Shown here: positions 16,237-23,100 of the stretch, one piece after another
Position numbering within the stretch: the stretch's first letter is position 1
Layout of the letters: every line of letters starts with the position of its first letter
From: JBBRYK01 sp038237665
Lineage (GTDB): Bacteria; Actinomycetota; Thermoleophilia; Gaiellales; Gaiellaceae
Length of the DNA: 31,792 nucleotides
Direction of reading: 5' to 3'
NCBI GenBank assembly: GCA_038237665.1
Contig: JBBRYK010000031.1
Location: 1 to 31,792, forward strand
The notes under the pieces: model-generated
Databases searched by the model: none
Told to the model about the DNA's origin: nothing
What the model saw: the letters and a program-made list of their open reading frames with translations, nothing else
Position numbers and translations under genes: made by a program

Positions 16237-17324
16237 GGCTCGGAGTCGAAGCGGCCGTCGTCGGACGCCACCTGATTCCCGGTGACGTCGAGCTGGCCGA
16301 CGGACGCGTGGTCGGGTACGGCCTCGCGTCCTCCAACGGCCGCGGGATCGCGGTCCCGGGCTTCATCGACCTCCAGGTGAACGGGTTCGGCGGCGTCGAC
16401 CTGCTCGTGGCCGACGACGACGGCTACCGGCGCGCGGGCGAGGCGCTGCTGGAGACCGGAGTCACGGCCTACCTCCCCACCTTCATCACCGCCCCCGAGG
16501 ACGAGCTGCTCTGGGCGCTCCAGTCGGTGCCCAAGAACGGCTCCGCACCCCGGATTCTCGGCGCGCACCTCGAGGGGCCGTTCCTCGCGGCGACACGCCT
16601 TGGCACTCATCCCCGGGGGGCGCGCCGCGATCCCGATCTCGCGCTTCTCGATCGTCTGCTCGGCGCGGGTCCGGTGCGCGTGATGACGCTCGCCCCGGAA
16701 CTCCCCGGCGCGGGTGAGCTGATCGACCTGCTCCACGCCCGTGGGATCACGGTTTCGTGCGGGCACAGCGACGCGACGGCCGACCAGGCCAACGAGGCCT
16801 TCGACCACGGCGTCCGCACGGTCACGCACCTGTTCAGTGCGATGCGCCCCTTCCGCCACCGCGATCCAGGCATCGCCGGCGCGGCGCTCGCCAGAGACGA
16901 CGTCGTCGTCCAGGTCATCCTCGACGGCATCCACCTCGCCCCGGACACGATGCGCCTCGTCTGGCGGGCGGCCGCCGGCCGCGTAGCACTCGTCACCGAT
17001 GCGATTGCAGGCGCCGGCGTCAGCGACGGTTCGTACACCCTCGGCGGCCTGGAGGTTCAGGTCCGTGACGGGGTCGTCCGCGGGCCGGACGGTGTTCTGG
17101 CCGGGAGCTCACTGACGATGCTCGACGCCGTCCGCAACCTCCATGAGCTGGGCGTGCCGCTGCCGGAGGCGGTCGAGGCCGCCACGGCGGTTCCGGCGAG
17201 CGTCGTCGGCATGCCCGAGCTCGGCCGGATCGAGCCGGGGGGCCCCGCCGACATCCTCGTCCTCGACGACAACCTGCAGATCGAGCGTGTCCTCGTGGGA
17301 GGCGAAGCGCTTGTCGTTTGCTGA
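16233..17324 (+). CDS. nagA: N-acetylglucosamine-6-phosphate deacetylase
   Basis: Amidohydrolase of 363 residues converting GlcNAc-6-P to GlcN-6-P and acetate. Metal and catalytic motifs are visible in order: GFIDLQVNGFGGVD, AHLEGPFL (metal-binding Glu), SCGHSDAT (His), TVTHLFSAM (His), and LVTDAIAGAG with the catalytic Asp. The ATG at 16233 overlaps the murQ stop. It is followed after one base by the SIS gene. With murQ upstream and a GlcN-6-P deaminase-like gene downstream it forms the central path from MurNAc-6-P to fructose-6-P. It needs 6-phosphorylated substrate, yet no GlcNAc or MurNAc kinase is found in the window. Confidence 0.95.
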   Translation: MRLGVEAAVVGRHLIPGDVELADGRVVGYGLASSNGRGIAVPGFIDLQVNGFGGVDLLVADDDGYRRAGEALLETGVTAYLPTFITAPEDELLWALQSVPKNGSAPRILGAHLEGPFLAATRLGTHPRGARRDPDLALLDRLLGAGPVRVMTLAPELPGAGELIDLLHARGITVSCGHSDATADQANEAFDHGVRTVTHLFSAMRPFRHRDPGIAGAALARDDVVVQVILDGIHLAPDTMRLVWRAAAGRVALVTDAIAGAGVSDGSYTLGGLEVQVRDGVVRGPDGVLAGSSLTMLDAVRNLHELGVPLPEAVEAATAVPASVVGMPELGRIEPGGPADILVLDDNLQIERVLVGGEALVVC

Positions 17325-17325
17325 G

Positions 17326-18391
17326 GTGGTACCCGTGCCGCCCGCATCGGGCGAGCGTTTTCGCGCGGAGATCCGCGAGCAGCCCGATGCTCTCCGCCGC
17401 CTGCTCGAGCACGAGCGCGAGTTCGCGCGAGTCGCAGCGACCGCCCGCGAGCGCAGCGCCTCCCTCGTCCGCATGGTCGGCCACGGCTCCTCCGACAACG
17501 CCGCTGCCTACGGCGTGTACACCTTCGGCCTGCTCCCGCGGTGGACGGCGCTGCGCGACTCGATCAGCCTCACGGTCCCACTACAACATCGAGCTCGACA
17601 TGGCGGGATCGACCGCCATCGGGTTGTCCCAGTCGGGGCGAACGCCCGACGTCGGCGAGTACCTCGAGCGAGCCCGGCGACGCGGAGCGTTCACGGTCGC
17701 GGTCACCAACGATCCGGAGTCCGCGCTGGCCTCGACCGCCGAAGCCGTGCTCCCCCTCGGAGCCGGCGAGGAGCAGGCCGTCGCGGCCACGAAGACGTAC
17801 CTGAACCAGCTCGCCGCGCTGGCGCTCCTCGCGGCGTACGTGGCAGGCCACGGAGCGCGCTTCGCCGAGGCGATCCGGGTCGTCGCCGGTCAACTCGAGG
17901 AGTTGATTCCCTCGCTCGAGGCGGGCGTAGAGGCTGTGGCGATCCCGTTTGCATTCACCGGCCGCATGTTCGTGATCGGGCGCGGCTCCGAGTTCGCGAC
18001 CGCCCGCGAGATCGCTCTGAAGCTGCTGGAGACATGCCGGGTGGCGGCCGAGCCGCTCACGGCGACCGACCTCGCCCACGGCCCGGTTGCGGCCCTCGAT
18101 TCGCTCTTTCCGGTGTGGACGATCGCCTCGCACGACGAGACCCTGCCGGCGGTCGTCGAGGCCGCTGGGCGTGCCGCCGCGGCAGGCACCACCCTCGTCG
18201 CCAGCGGCAGCGCAGCCGCGGAGGTCCCGGGGGCGGCCTATGCCCTCGCCGTGCCACGCCCACCGGAGTCCCTGCTCGCACCCCTCCTCTCCGTGGTGCC
18301 GGGACAGCTCTTCGCCTGGGCACTCGCCCGCGCAAAGGGCCTCGACCCGGACAGCCCACGTGGGCTCAGCAAGGTGACGCTGGCCCGGTAA
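17326..18391 (+). pseudogene. GlmS-like SIS domain protein (probable glucosamine-6-phosphate deaminase, NagB-II type), frameshifted
   Basis: Two SIS domains as in the isomerase half of GlmS, without the glutaminase domain; such proteins act as GlcN-6-P deaminases or aldose-ketose isomerases. The first part reads ASLVRMVGHGSSDNAAAYGV to ALRDSISLTV. At the CCC run 17577-17579 the frame shifts, and YNIELDMAGSTAIGLSQSG continues in another frame to KGLDPDSPRGLSKVTLAR and TAA. Removing one C (gtc cac tac) restores a continuous protein, so a single extra base explains it. Start GTG 17326 or 17335, directly after nagA. This may be a sequencing error; if real, the pathway lacks its last step here. 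Confidence 0.85.
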
Positions 18392-18400
18392 GGGCCGGCA

Positions 18401-18426
18401 GGTAGACAGCCGGAGCCCCGGCTACC
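18401..18426 (+). terminator. possible terminator hairpin after the murQ-nagA-SIS genes
   Basis: AGCCGG-AGCC-CCGGCT (18408-18423), extended by GGT/ACC around a small bulge, lies 16 bases after the SIS stop codon. No T-run follows, so it would be a weak or factor-assisted terminator. Confidence 0.35.
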
Positions 18427-18462
18427 CTGAGCCCTCACCAAAACGGAAGGAGGGCCCACCGG

Positions 18463-19383
18463 ATGGGCCGGCGAATCCTCCTCCTGACCGTTGGTGCGGG
18501 GGTCGGGGGCATCTTCGCGCTGGGCGCAGGCCCGGCGACGGCGCACGCGTCGAACCTGGTCGACCGCAACGCGACCGCGGTCCGGATCGTGGTCACGAGA
18601 GACGGCGCCGCGCACCTGCTGTACAGCGCCCGCGGGAGCTATCACCACGTCGTCGCCTACGGCGGCATCAACGCGAGCTTCCCGGATCGGGCGAGAAGGC
18701 AGGTTGGGCTGAAGCTCAACTACGTGGGCGGCTGGCGCACCCGGTACCACGTCCGGAACCCACGCCGCCTCGTCAACACGTGCCGCCCCTACGACGGACC
18801 GCCGCTCTACTGGGCCGTGGCGGCCTGCAAGGCCCCGGACGGCTCCTACTGGGTGGCGCAGAGTTGGCAACGGATGCTGCCGAATCACGGGCTGCCGGCG
18901 AACGAGGCCGCCGGAGCCTGGGAGCTCCGCCTCTCGCACTGGAAGGGGCCGCTCCCGGCACTGACCGTCAAGACGGACTGGGCCTACGCGGGGCGGTGGG
19001 AGCACGTGTACGGCTCGCTCACCTACCTCGGCCGGCCGATGTACGGGTTCGGAACGACCGCTACCGGCAACCCGACCGACAAGTGGGGCGTGCTGATCCA
19101 TCTGGACACGCTGGACTCGCGCTACGGGAAGGGCTGGCAGCGGGCCGACAGCTTCGTCACGCACAACCCCAAGGGGATCTTCTGTTACGTGCTCGGCCCG
19201 CACGCAGATGGCACGCCCAACGGAGCGGGCTACAAGTACCGGGTAACCGCCGTCGGCCCGGGTGCACTGCCCGACGTGGTCTGGATCGGCGATCCCCCCG
19301 GCACGTATACGAAGGAACGAGATCAGCTGGCGAACGAGGAACAGAGGCTCTCCTATTCGGACCGGCTCTGCCGCCCGAACTGA
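18463..19383 (+). CDS. secreted protein of unknown function
   Basis: A 306-residue protein with a strong AAGGAGG ribosome-binding site about 11 bases before its ATG. The N-terminal signal peptide is GRRILLLTVGAGVGGIFALG, probably cleaved near ATAHAS. The mature part is rich in Trp, Tyr and Gly, has few Cys (TCRP, VAACKAP, FCYV, LCRPN) that could form two disulfides, and shows no known catalytic motif. Repeated aromatic-Gly segments (YGSLTYLGRPMYGFGTTATG) suggest a beta-rich fold. It is a single gene between two hairpins. I do not recognise the family and assign no function. Confidence 0.8.
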   Translation: MGRRILLLTVGAGVGGIFALGAGPATAHASNLVDRNATAVRIVVTRDGAAHLLYSARGSYHHVVAYGGINASFPDRARRQVGLKLNYVGGWRTRYHVRNPRRLVNTCRPYDGPPLYWAVAACKAPDGSYWVAQSWQRMLPNHGLPANEAAGAWELRLSHWKGPLPALTVKTDWAYAGRWEHVYGSLTYLGRPMYGFGTTATGNPTDKWGVLIHLDTLDSRYGKGWQRADSFVTHNPKGIFCYVLGPHADGTPNGAGYKYRVTAVGPGALPDVVWIGDPPGTYTKERDQLANEEQRLSYSDRLCRPN

Positions 19384-19432
19384 ACTCTTAGCGAGGTCTT
19401 AGACGGCAGCCCCGTGGACATTGCTCACCGCA

Positions 19433-19457
19433 AGAGGCCGCCTCCCGGGCGGCCTCT
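19433..19457. terminator. strong hairpin, probable bidirectional terminator
   Basis: Perfect 10-base stem AGAGGCCGCC / GGCGGCCTCT with loop TCCCG. It lies 50 bases after the stop of the secreted-protein gene and directly abuts the TAG stop (19458-19460) of the small minus-strand gene, so it can serve both convergent units. Only short T stretches flank it. Confidence 0.6.
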
Positions 19458-19667
19458 CTACGGGCGCCCGAAGACCTCGGTGATCGCCGCCACCTGGGAA
19501 GGGTCGAGCGTCGACTTTCCGCAGGAGCCGAGACGGCGGGAAGCGAGGGCTTCTTCGCGGAGCCCTTCCTGATCCGAACACGACCACGTCCGCTCCGTGA
19601 TCGAAGGCGCGCTCGAGCCCCGCGGCGTCGTACCCCGCCACGTAGAGGTAGCCCGGTTCCCGAGCAC
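19458..19667 (-). pseudogene. small gene of unknown function, apparently frameshifted
   Basis: The minus strand shows two stretches of protein-like sequence in different frames. One reads REPGYLYVAGYDAAGLERAF then DHGADVVVFGS; the other reads DQEGLREEALASRRLGSCG then KSTLDPSQVAAITEVFGRP with TAG at 19458. The switch lies near 19574-19590. Joined, they give a compact protein of about 70 residues. A GTG at 19667 follows the stop of the upstream ABM-like gene (taaGTG), but it is in the second frame, so the true start is uncertain. The family is not recognised. The pattern resembles the other single-base breaks nearby. Confidence 0.45.
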
Positions 19668-19975
19668 TTACTCGGGCGTGTGCAGGACTTCGTAGTGCAC
19701 GGAGCGTTGGTCGAAACGGGAGAGAAGCGCCCGCGCGGCCGGCGGGACGACCGCCAGCTCGTAGTCCTCACCGGCGAAGGCCCGGACGGCGTCCAGCGAG
19801 TCGAAGAGCGTCAGGGTCACGAACTCGACCTCGTCGCCTGCTCCGCGCCGAAGGAGGTACGCCCCGTGGAAACCCTCGATCCTGTGGATGCCCGGAAAGA
19901 CTTCGGAGCGGAGGAGCGCCTCGTAGGAGTCAGCATTCCCGGTTGGGTCCAGCCGTGCCAGAGGCGAAGGATCAT
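19668..19975 (-). pseudogene. antibiotic biosynthesis monooxygenase (ABM)-like small protein, frameshifted
   Basis: ATG 19975 gives ILRLWHGWTQPG, then the frame breaks and GNADSYEALLRSEVFPGI continues to YEVLHTPE and TAA at 19668. One missing G in the run at 19938-19940 (ccggga for ccgggga) restores the reading. The body (FVTLTLFDSLDAVRAFAG, then ALLSRFDQRSVHYEV) fits the dimeric alpha-beta barrel ABM fold seen in small monooxygenases and stress proteins of about 100 residues. An in-frame TTG at 19982 gives a non-conserved N-terminus and is rejected. The substrate is unknown. Confidence 0.65.
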
Positions 19976-20041
19976 CGCCCAATGATCGCTCACGTAGCGC
20001 TCGGCGTCCGCACCGGCCGCTCGTCTGCTATCACGGCGACC

Positions 20042-20428
20042 GTGAGAGCAATTGCTTGCTTCTTCGCGCTTCTCGTCTCGCTGGCCGCGGCCGGCTGCGG
20101 CGGGACGTCGGCGGTCGGTGGAGACTCGACCCGCTCGCGGGCCGCTGGCTGGCCGGCGGCGCTGTGCGCCCGCGAGGCGGGCTGGGCGTCGGATCACGCG
20201 CGCCGGATCCTCCGCTACTACGGCCCCGGACAGGTCTATCCGGCCGACGTTGCGCTCCTCAGCTTCAAGCTCAGCGTCACGCGCTTCGAGCAGCACGGCT
20301 GTGGTCCGGCCGTGCTCGGCAGGGCTTTGAAAAGGCAGCTGACGGCGAAGCAGCGCGCCGAGCTTCTGACTCACCTCCCGGCGACGCTGGCGCGCACCGT
20401 GCGCCGCGCGGTCGCGGCCGCGAGCTAG
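20042..20428 (+). CDS. putative lipoprotein of unknown function
   Basis: Starting at GTG 20042 it encodes 128 residues beginning RAIACFFALLVSLAAAGCGG, a type II signal peptide with lipobox LAAAGC, so it is probably lipid-anchored at the cell surface. An ATG at 19982 in the same frame would add 20 residues before the signal and is less likely. The mature part has Cys residues in ALCAREAGW and QHGCGPAV, possibly a disulfide, and a basic helical C-terminus (RALKRQLTAKQRAELLTHLP). It lies head-to-head with the ABM-like gene, 66 bases apart. No known domain was recognised. Confidence 0.6.
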   Translation: MRAIACFFALLVSLAAAGCGGTSAVGGDSTRSRAAGWPAALCAREAGWASDHARRILRYYGPGQVYPADVALLSFKLSVTRFEQHGCGPAVLGRALKRQLTAKQRAELLTHLPATLARTVRRAVAAAS

Positions 20429-20447
20429 GCAGCGTTTTACGCGCCTC

Positions 20448-21088
20448 CTAGCGGCCTTCGAGGATGCGCGCGAGCACCGCCGAGTAATCCTGCTCCCCCA
20501 GCCCGCTCTGCTCGGCGTCGGCCAGCCACGACCTCGCGGCGGTGGCGAGCCGCACGTCGACTCCGGCTGCCTCGGCCGCCTCCACGATCAAGCCCGCGTC
20601 CTTGCGGGCAAGGGCGAGCGAAAAGCGGGCGGGGAAGTCGCCGGACTCGATCGAGCTGCGCCGCCGCTCCGCCTGGGCCGCCAGCGGCGTCGAGGCCAGG
20701 ATCTCGTAGGCGGTCTGACGGGATAGGCCCAGCCCGGCCGCGAGCGCCAGCGCCTCGCCGAGGACGCCGATCGTGCCGAAAAGCGTCGTGTTGGCGACGA
20801 GCTTCGCGGCCGCGCCCGAACCGAGAGCGCCGACATGGATCGGGTGGCCGAGGACGGAGAGAAGCGGCGTCCAGCGCTCCACGAGCGGAGCGGGGCCGCC
20901 GACGAAGAGGGTCAGCGAGCCGCTCTCCGCCTCCGCGATGCTGCCGAGCATGGGCGCTTCGAGCAACCCGGTTCGCTCCGGCAGCGCCGAGGCCAGCCGC
21001 GACACCGCCTGCGGGCCGACGGTCGACAGCTCGATCACGGTCGCGAATCCGTCGACACCCGCGGCTACTCCATGCGGCCCATCGGTGA
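20448..21088 (-). pseudogene. 3-hydroxyisobutyrate dehydrogenase family protein lacking its N-terminal domain
   Basis: The minus strand reads VAAGVDGFATVIELSTVGPQ, LGSIAEAESGSLTLFVGG, and then the all-helical domain with GSGAAAKLVANTTLFGTI (catalytic Lys), ending SAVLARILEGR at 20448. This is the last two thirds of a beta-hydroxyacid dehydrogenase. The first 70-80 residues, including the GxGxxG dinucleotide-binding motif, are absent. Similarity begins only a few bases after the histidine-kinase stop at 21092, and no start codon fits; the open frame continues antisense-like into the kinase. It cannot bind NAD(P) as written. It may result from a deletion or an assembly join. Confidence 0.8.
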
Positions 21089-21091
21089 CCG

Positions 21092-22435
21092 CTACCCCGC
21101 GGGTAACCGCACGACGAACCTCGCGCCGTCGTTGCCGGCCTCGACCCCTACGTCGCCCCCGACACTCCGCGCGAGCCGCCGGGCGAGGGCAAGCCCGAGC
21201 CCGGCGCCCGCTCCATGTGCCTGGCCGGCGGCCCCTCGCTTTCCCGGTTCGAAGATCGACGCGCTCTCTGCGGGCGAAACGCCGGCACCATCGTCCGCGA
21301 CTGCGAAGAGGACGGCACCATTCGACCGCGCGAGCGAAACCTGAACCTGCTTCCGTCCGTAGCGGCAGGCGTTCTCGATCACCGGCTGGAGAATGCGCTC
21401 CACGATGTCGCCGTCGACGCCGACGCGGATCCGGGCCTCGGACGCCTGCAGCGACATCCTCACCGCGCGGTCGCGGGCCAGCGATGCGCAGGCTTCGAGC
21501 GCCGCCGCGGCGGCAGCCTCTGCGTCCGCCGTGCCGCGGGCGACGCCCGCCTCCTGCTGGGCGGCCGCAACGAGGATCTCGACCGCCTTCGTCGCCCGCT
21601 CCGCACTGTCGAGCACGCGCTTCAACGAGACGCGGTAGTCCTCCGTCGGGCGGTCGCGGCGGAGCGCCAGCTCGGCCTCGGCGCTGATCGCGGCAAGCGG
21701 GGTGCGGAGCTCGTGCGAGATCTCGGCGGTCACCCTCTGCTCGCGTCGCAGGCTGGCGGCGATCCGGTCGAGCAGGCCGTCGAGAGTCGACGCCAGCCGG
21801 GTCAGCTCGTCGTGCGGCTCGCCCAGCCCGAAGCGCCGGTCGAGGTCGCGCTCGCTCCACTCGGCGGCCTCACTCGTCATGCGGGCAACCGGACGGAGCG
21901 CAGAAGCGAGGAGCCAGCGCGCCGTCAGCGCGACCCCCGCGAGCAGCAGCGCCGCAAGGGCCAGGGAGCCGATCAGCGCCGTGCCCTTGGTGTCGTTGTA
22001 CGGCGCGAGCGACAGTCCGGTGACGACGGTGCCGACCTGCCTGCCGCCGCCGACGACCGGTGTCGCGTAGAGCCGGGTCGACCCGGCGACGTCGGCGAAC
22101 CGCTGCGGCCCTCCCGCCAGCCGTCGAGCCGCGCGGGTGACCGCAGCGGCCACTCGCGGCTCCTCGAGCGTGCGGCTACCCGCGAAGACCCACACCAGGC
22201 TCTCCGTCGTGCCCGTGTCCGGAGCGTCGCCGAGCTGGAGCCGGCCGCCGACGACCTCGAGGGACGCGACCTCTGCGGCGCCGCGGGCGCGGAGCAGGTC
22301 GTTCGCGTTCCCGTCCAGGCTGCGCGAGAGAACGAGATTGAAGGCCAGCGTCGCCACTCCCAGCGCGGCGGCGACGACGGCGACGACCGTCAGCAGCAGC
22401 CGGCCGCGGAGCCCATAGCGGCGAGACCCGCTCAC
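21092..22435 (-). CDS. two-component sensor histidine kinase
   Basis: A 447-residue membrane kinase. The first helix (about 11-36, GRLLLTVVAVVAAALGVATL), an extracellular domain of about 115 residues and the second helix (about 152-176) are followed by a HAMP region (RPVARMTSEAAEWSERDLD). The phospho-acceptor is His241 in EISHELRTPLAAI. The ATPase domain has N-box VIENACRYG, G1 ADDGAGVSP and G2 GAGLGLALARRLA, all intact. GTG 22435 overlaps the response-regulator stop (GTGA). It ends a five-gene overlapping unit with an FtsX-type exporter, so it probably senses a substrate or stress handled by that exporter. Confidence 0.93.
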   Translation of the reverse strand: MSGSRRYGLRGRLLLTVVAVVAAALGVATLAFNLVLSRSLDGNANDLLRARGAAEVASLEVVGGRLQLGDAPDTGTTESLVWVFAGSRTLEEPRVAAAVTRAARRLAGGPQRFADVAGSTRLYATPVVGGGRQVGTVVTGLSLAPYNDTKGTALIGSLALAALLLAGVALTARWLLASALRPVARMTSEAAEWSERDLDRRFGLGEPHDELTRLASTLDGLLDRIAASLRREQRVTAEISHELRTPLAAISAEAELALRRDRPTEDYRVSLKRVLDSAERATKAVEILVAAAQQEAGVARGTADAEAAAAAALEACASLARDRAVRMSLQASEARIRVGVDGDIVERILQPVIENACRYGRKQVQVSLARSNGAVLFAVADDGAGVSPAESASIFEPGKRGAAGQAHGAGAGLGLALARRLARSVGGDVGVEAGNDGARFVVRLPAG

Positions 22436-23100
22436 TTGACCGAGTAGCCGACCCCGTGCACGGTCTCGATTGCCGGCGCGTCGCGGAGCCCTCGCAGCTT
22501 GCGCCGTAGCCTGGCCACGTATGCGTCGAGCGTGTTGTCGCGGACGATGGCGCCCGCCGGCCAGCCGGCGGCGATCAGATCTCGTCGCCTGACGGCCTCG
22601 CCCGGGCGGGCCAGAAGGCGCGCGAGCAGACGAAACTCGGTCGGCGTCAAGCTCGCCGTCTCGCCGCCGCACGAGATCGAGTGGCTGACCGGGTCGAGGC
22701 GAAGGTCGCCCACCTCCATCGCCCCGTCCGCACCCGCCCGGCGGAGGAGCGCCTGAAGCCGGGCGACGACTTCGGCGAAGGCAAACGGCTTCGTCACGTA
22801 GTCGTCCCCGCCCGCACTGAACCCGGAGAGCCGATCGACCAGCGTGTCGCGGGCGGTGAGGAAGAGGATCGGGGCCCCGACGCCTCGAGCGCGAAGCGCC
22901 TGGCAGACGTCGCGGCCGTCCGCGTCGGGAAGCCCGATGTCGACGATCAGCGCGTCGGGCGGGGTGGCCGCGGCCAGGGCCAGGAGTTGCGTGCCCGTAG
23001 CGGCGCCCTCGGCGTGGAAGCCTTCCTCGCGCAGGCCCCTCAAGAGGACTCCGCGCAGATCGTGTTCGTCCTCGGCGACGAGGACGCGAGCGGCGGTCAT
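22432..23100 (-). CDS. two-component response regulator, OmpR/PhoB type
   Basis: A 222-residue regulator. The receiver domain has the acidic pair near residues 10-11 (AEDE), phospho-acceptor Asp54 (LIVDIGLPDADG), the switch Thr in LTARD and Lys104 in YVTKPF. The C-terminal winged helix includes LTPTEFRLLARLLARPG and ends ETVHGVGYSVK. The ATG overlaps the permease stop (ATGA) and the stop overlaps the kinase GTG, so exporter, regulator and kinase are translated together. The likely target is its own operon. Confidence 0.95.
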   Translation of the reverse strand: MTAARVLVAEDEHDLRGVLLRGLREEGFHAEGAATGTQLLALAAATPPDALIVDIGLPDADGRDVCQALRARGVGAPILFLTARDTLVDRLSGFSAGGDDYVTKPFAFAEVVARLQALLRRAGADGAMEVGDLRLDPVSHSISCGGETASLTPTEFRLLARLLARPGEAVRRRDLIAAGWPAGAIVRDNTLDAYVARLRRKLRGLRDAPAIETVHGVGYSVK

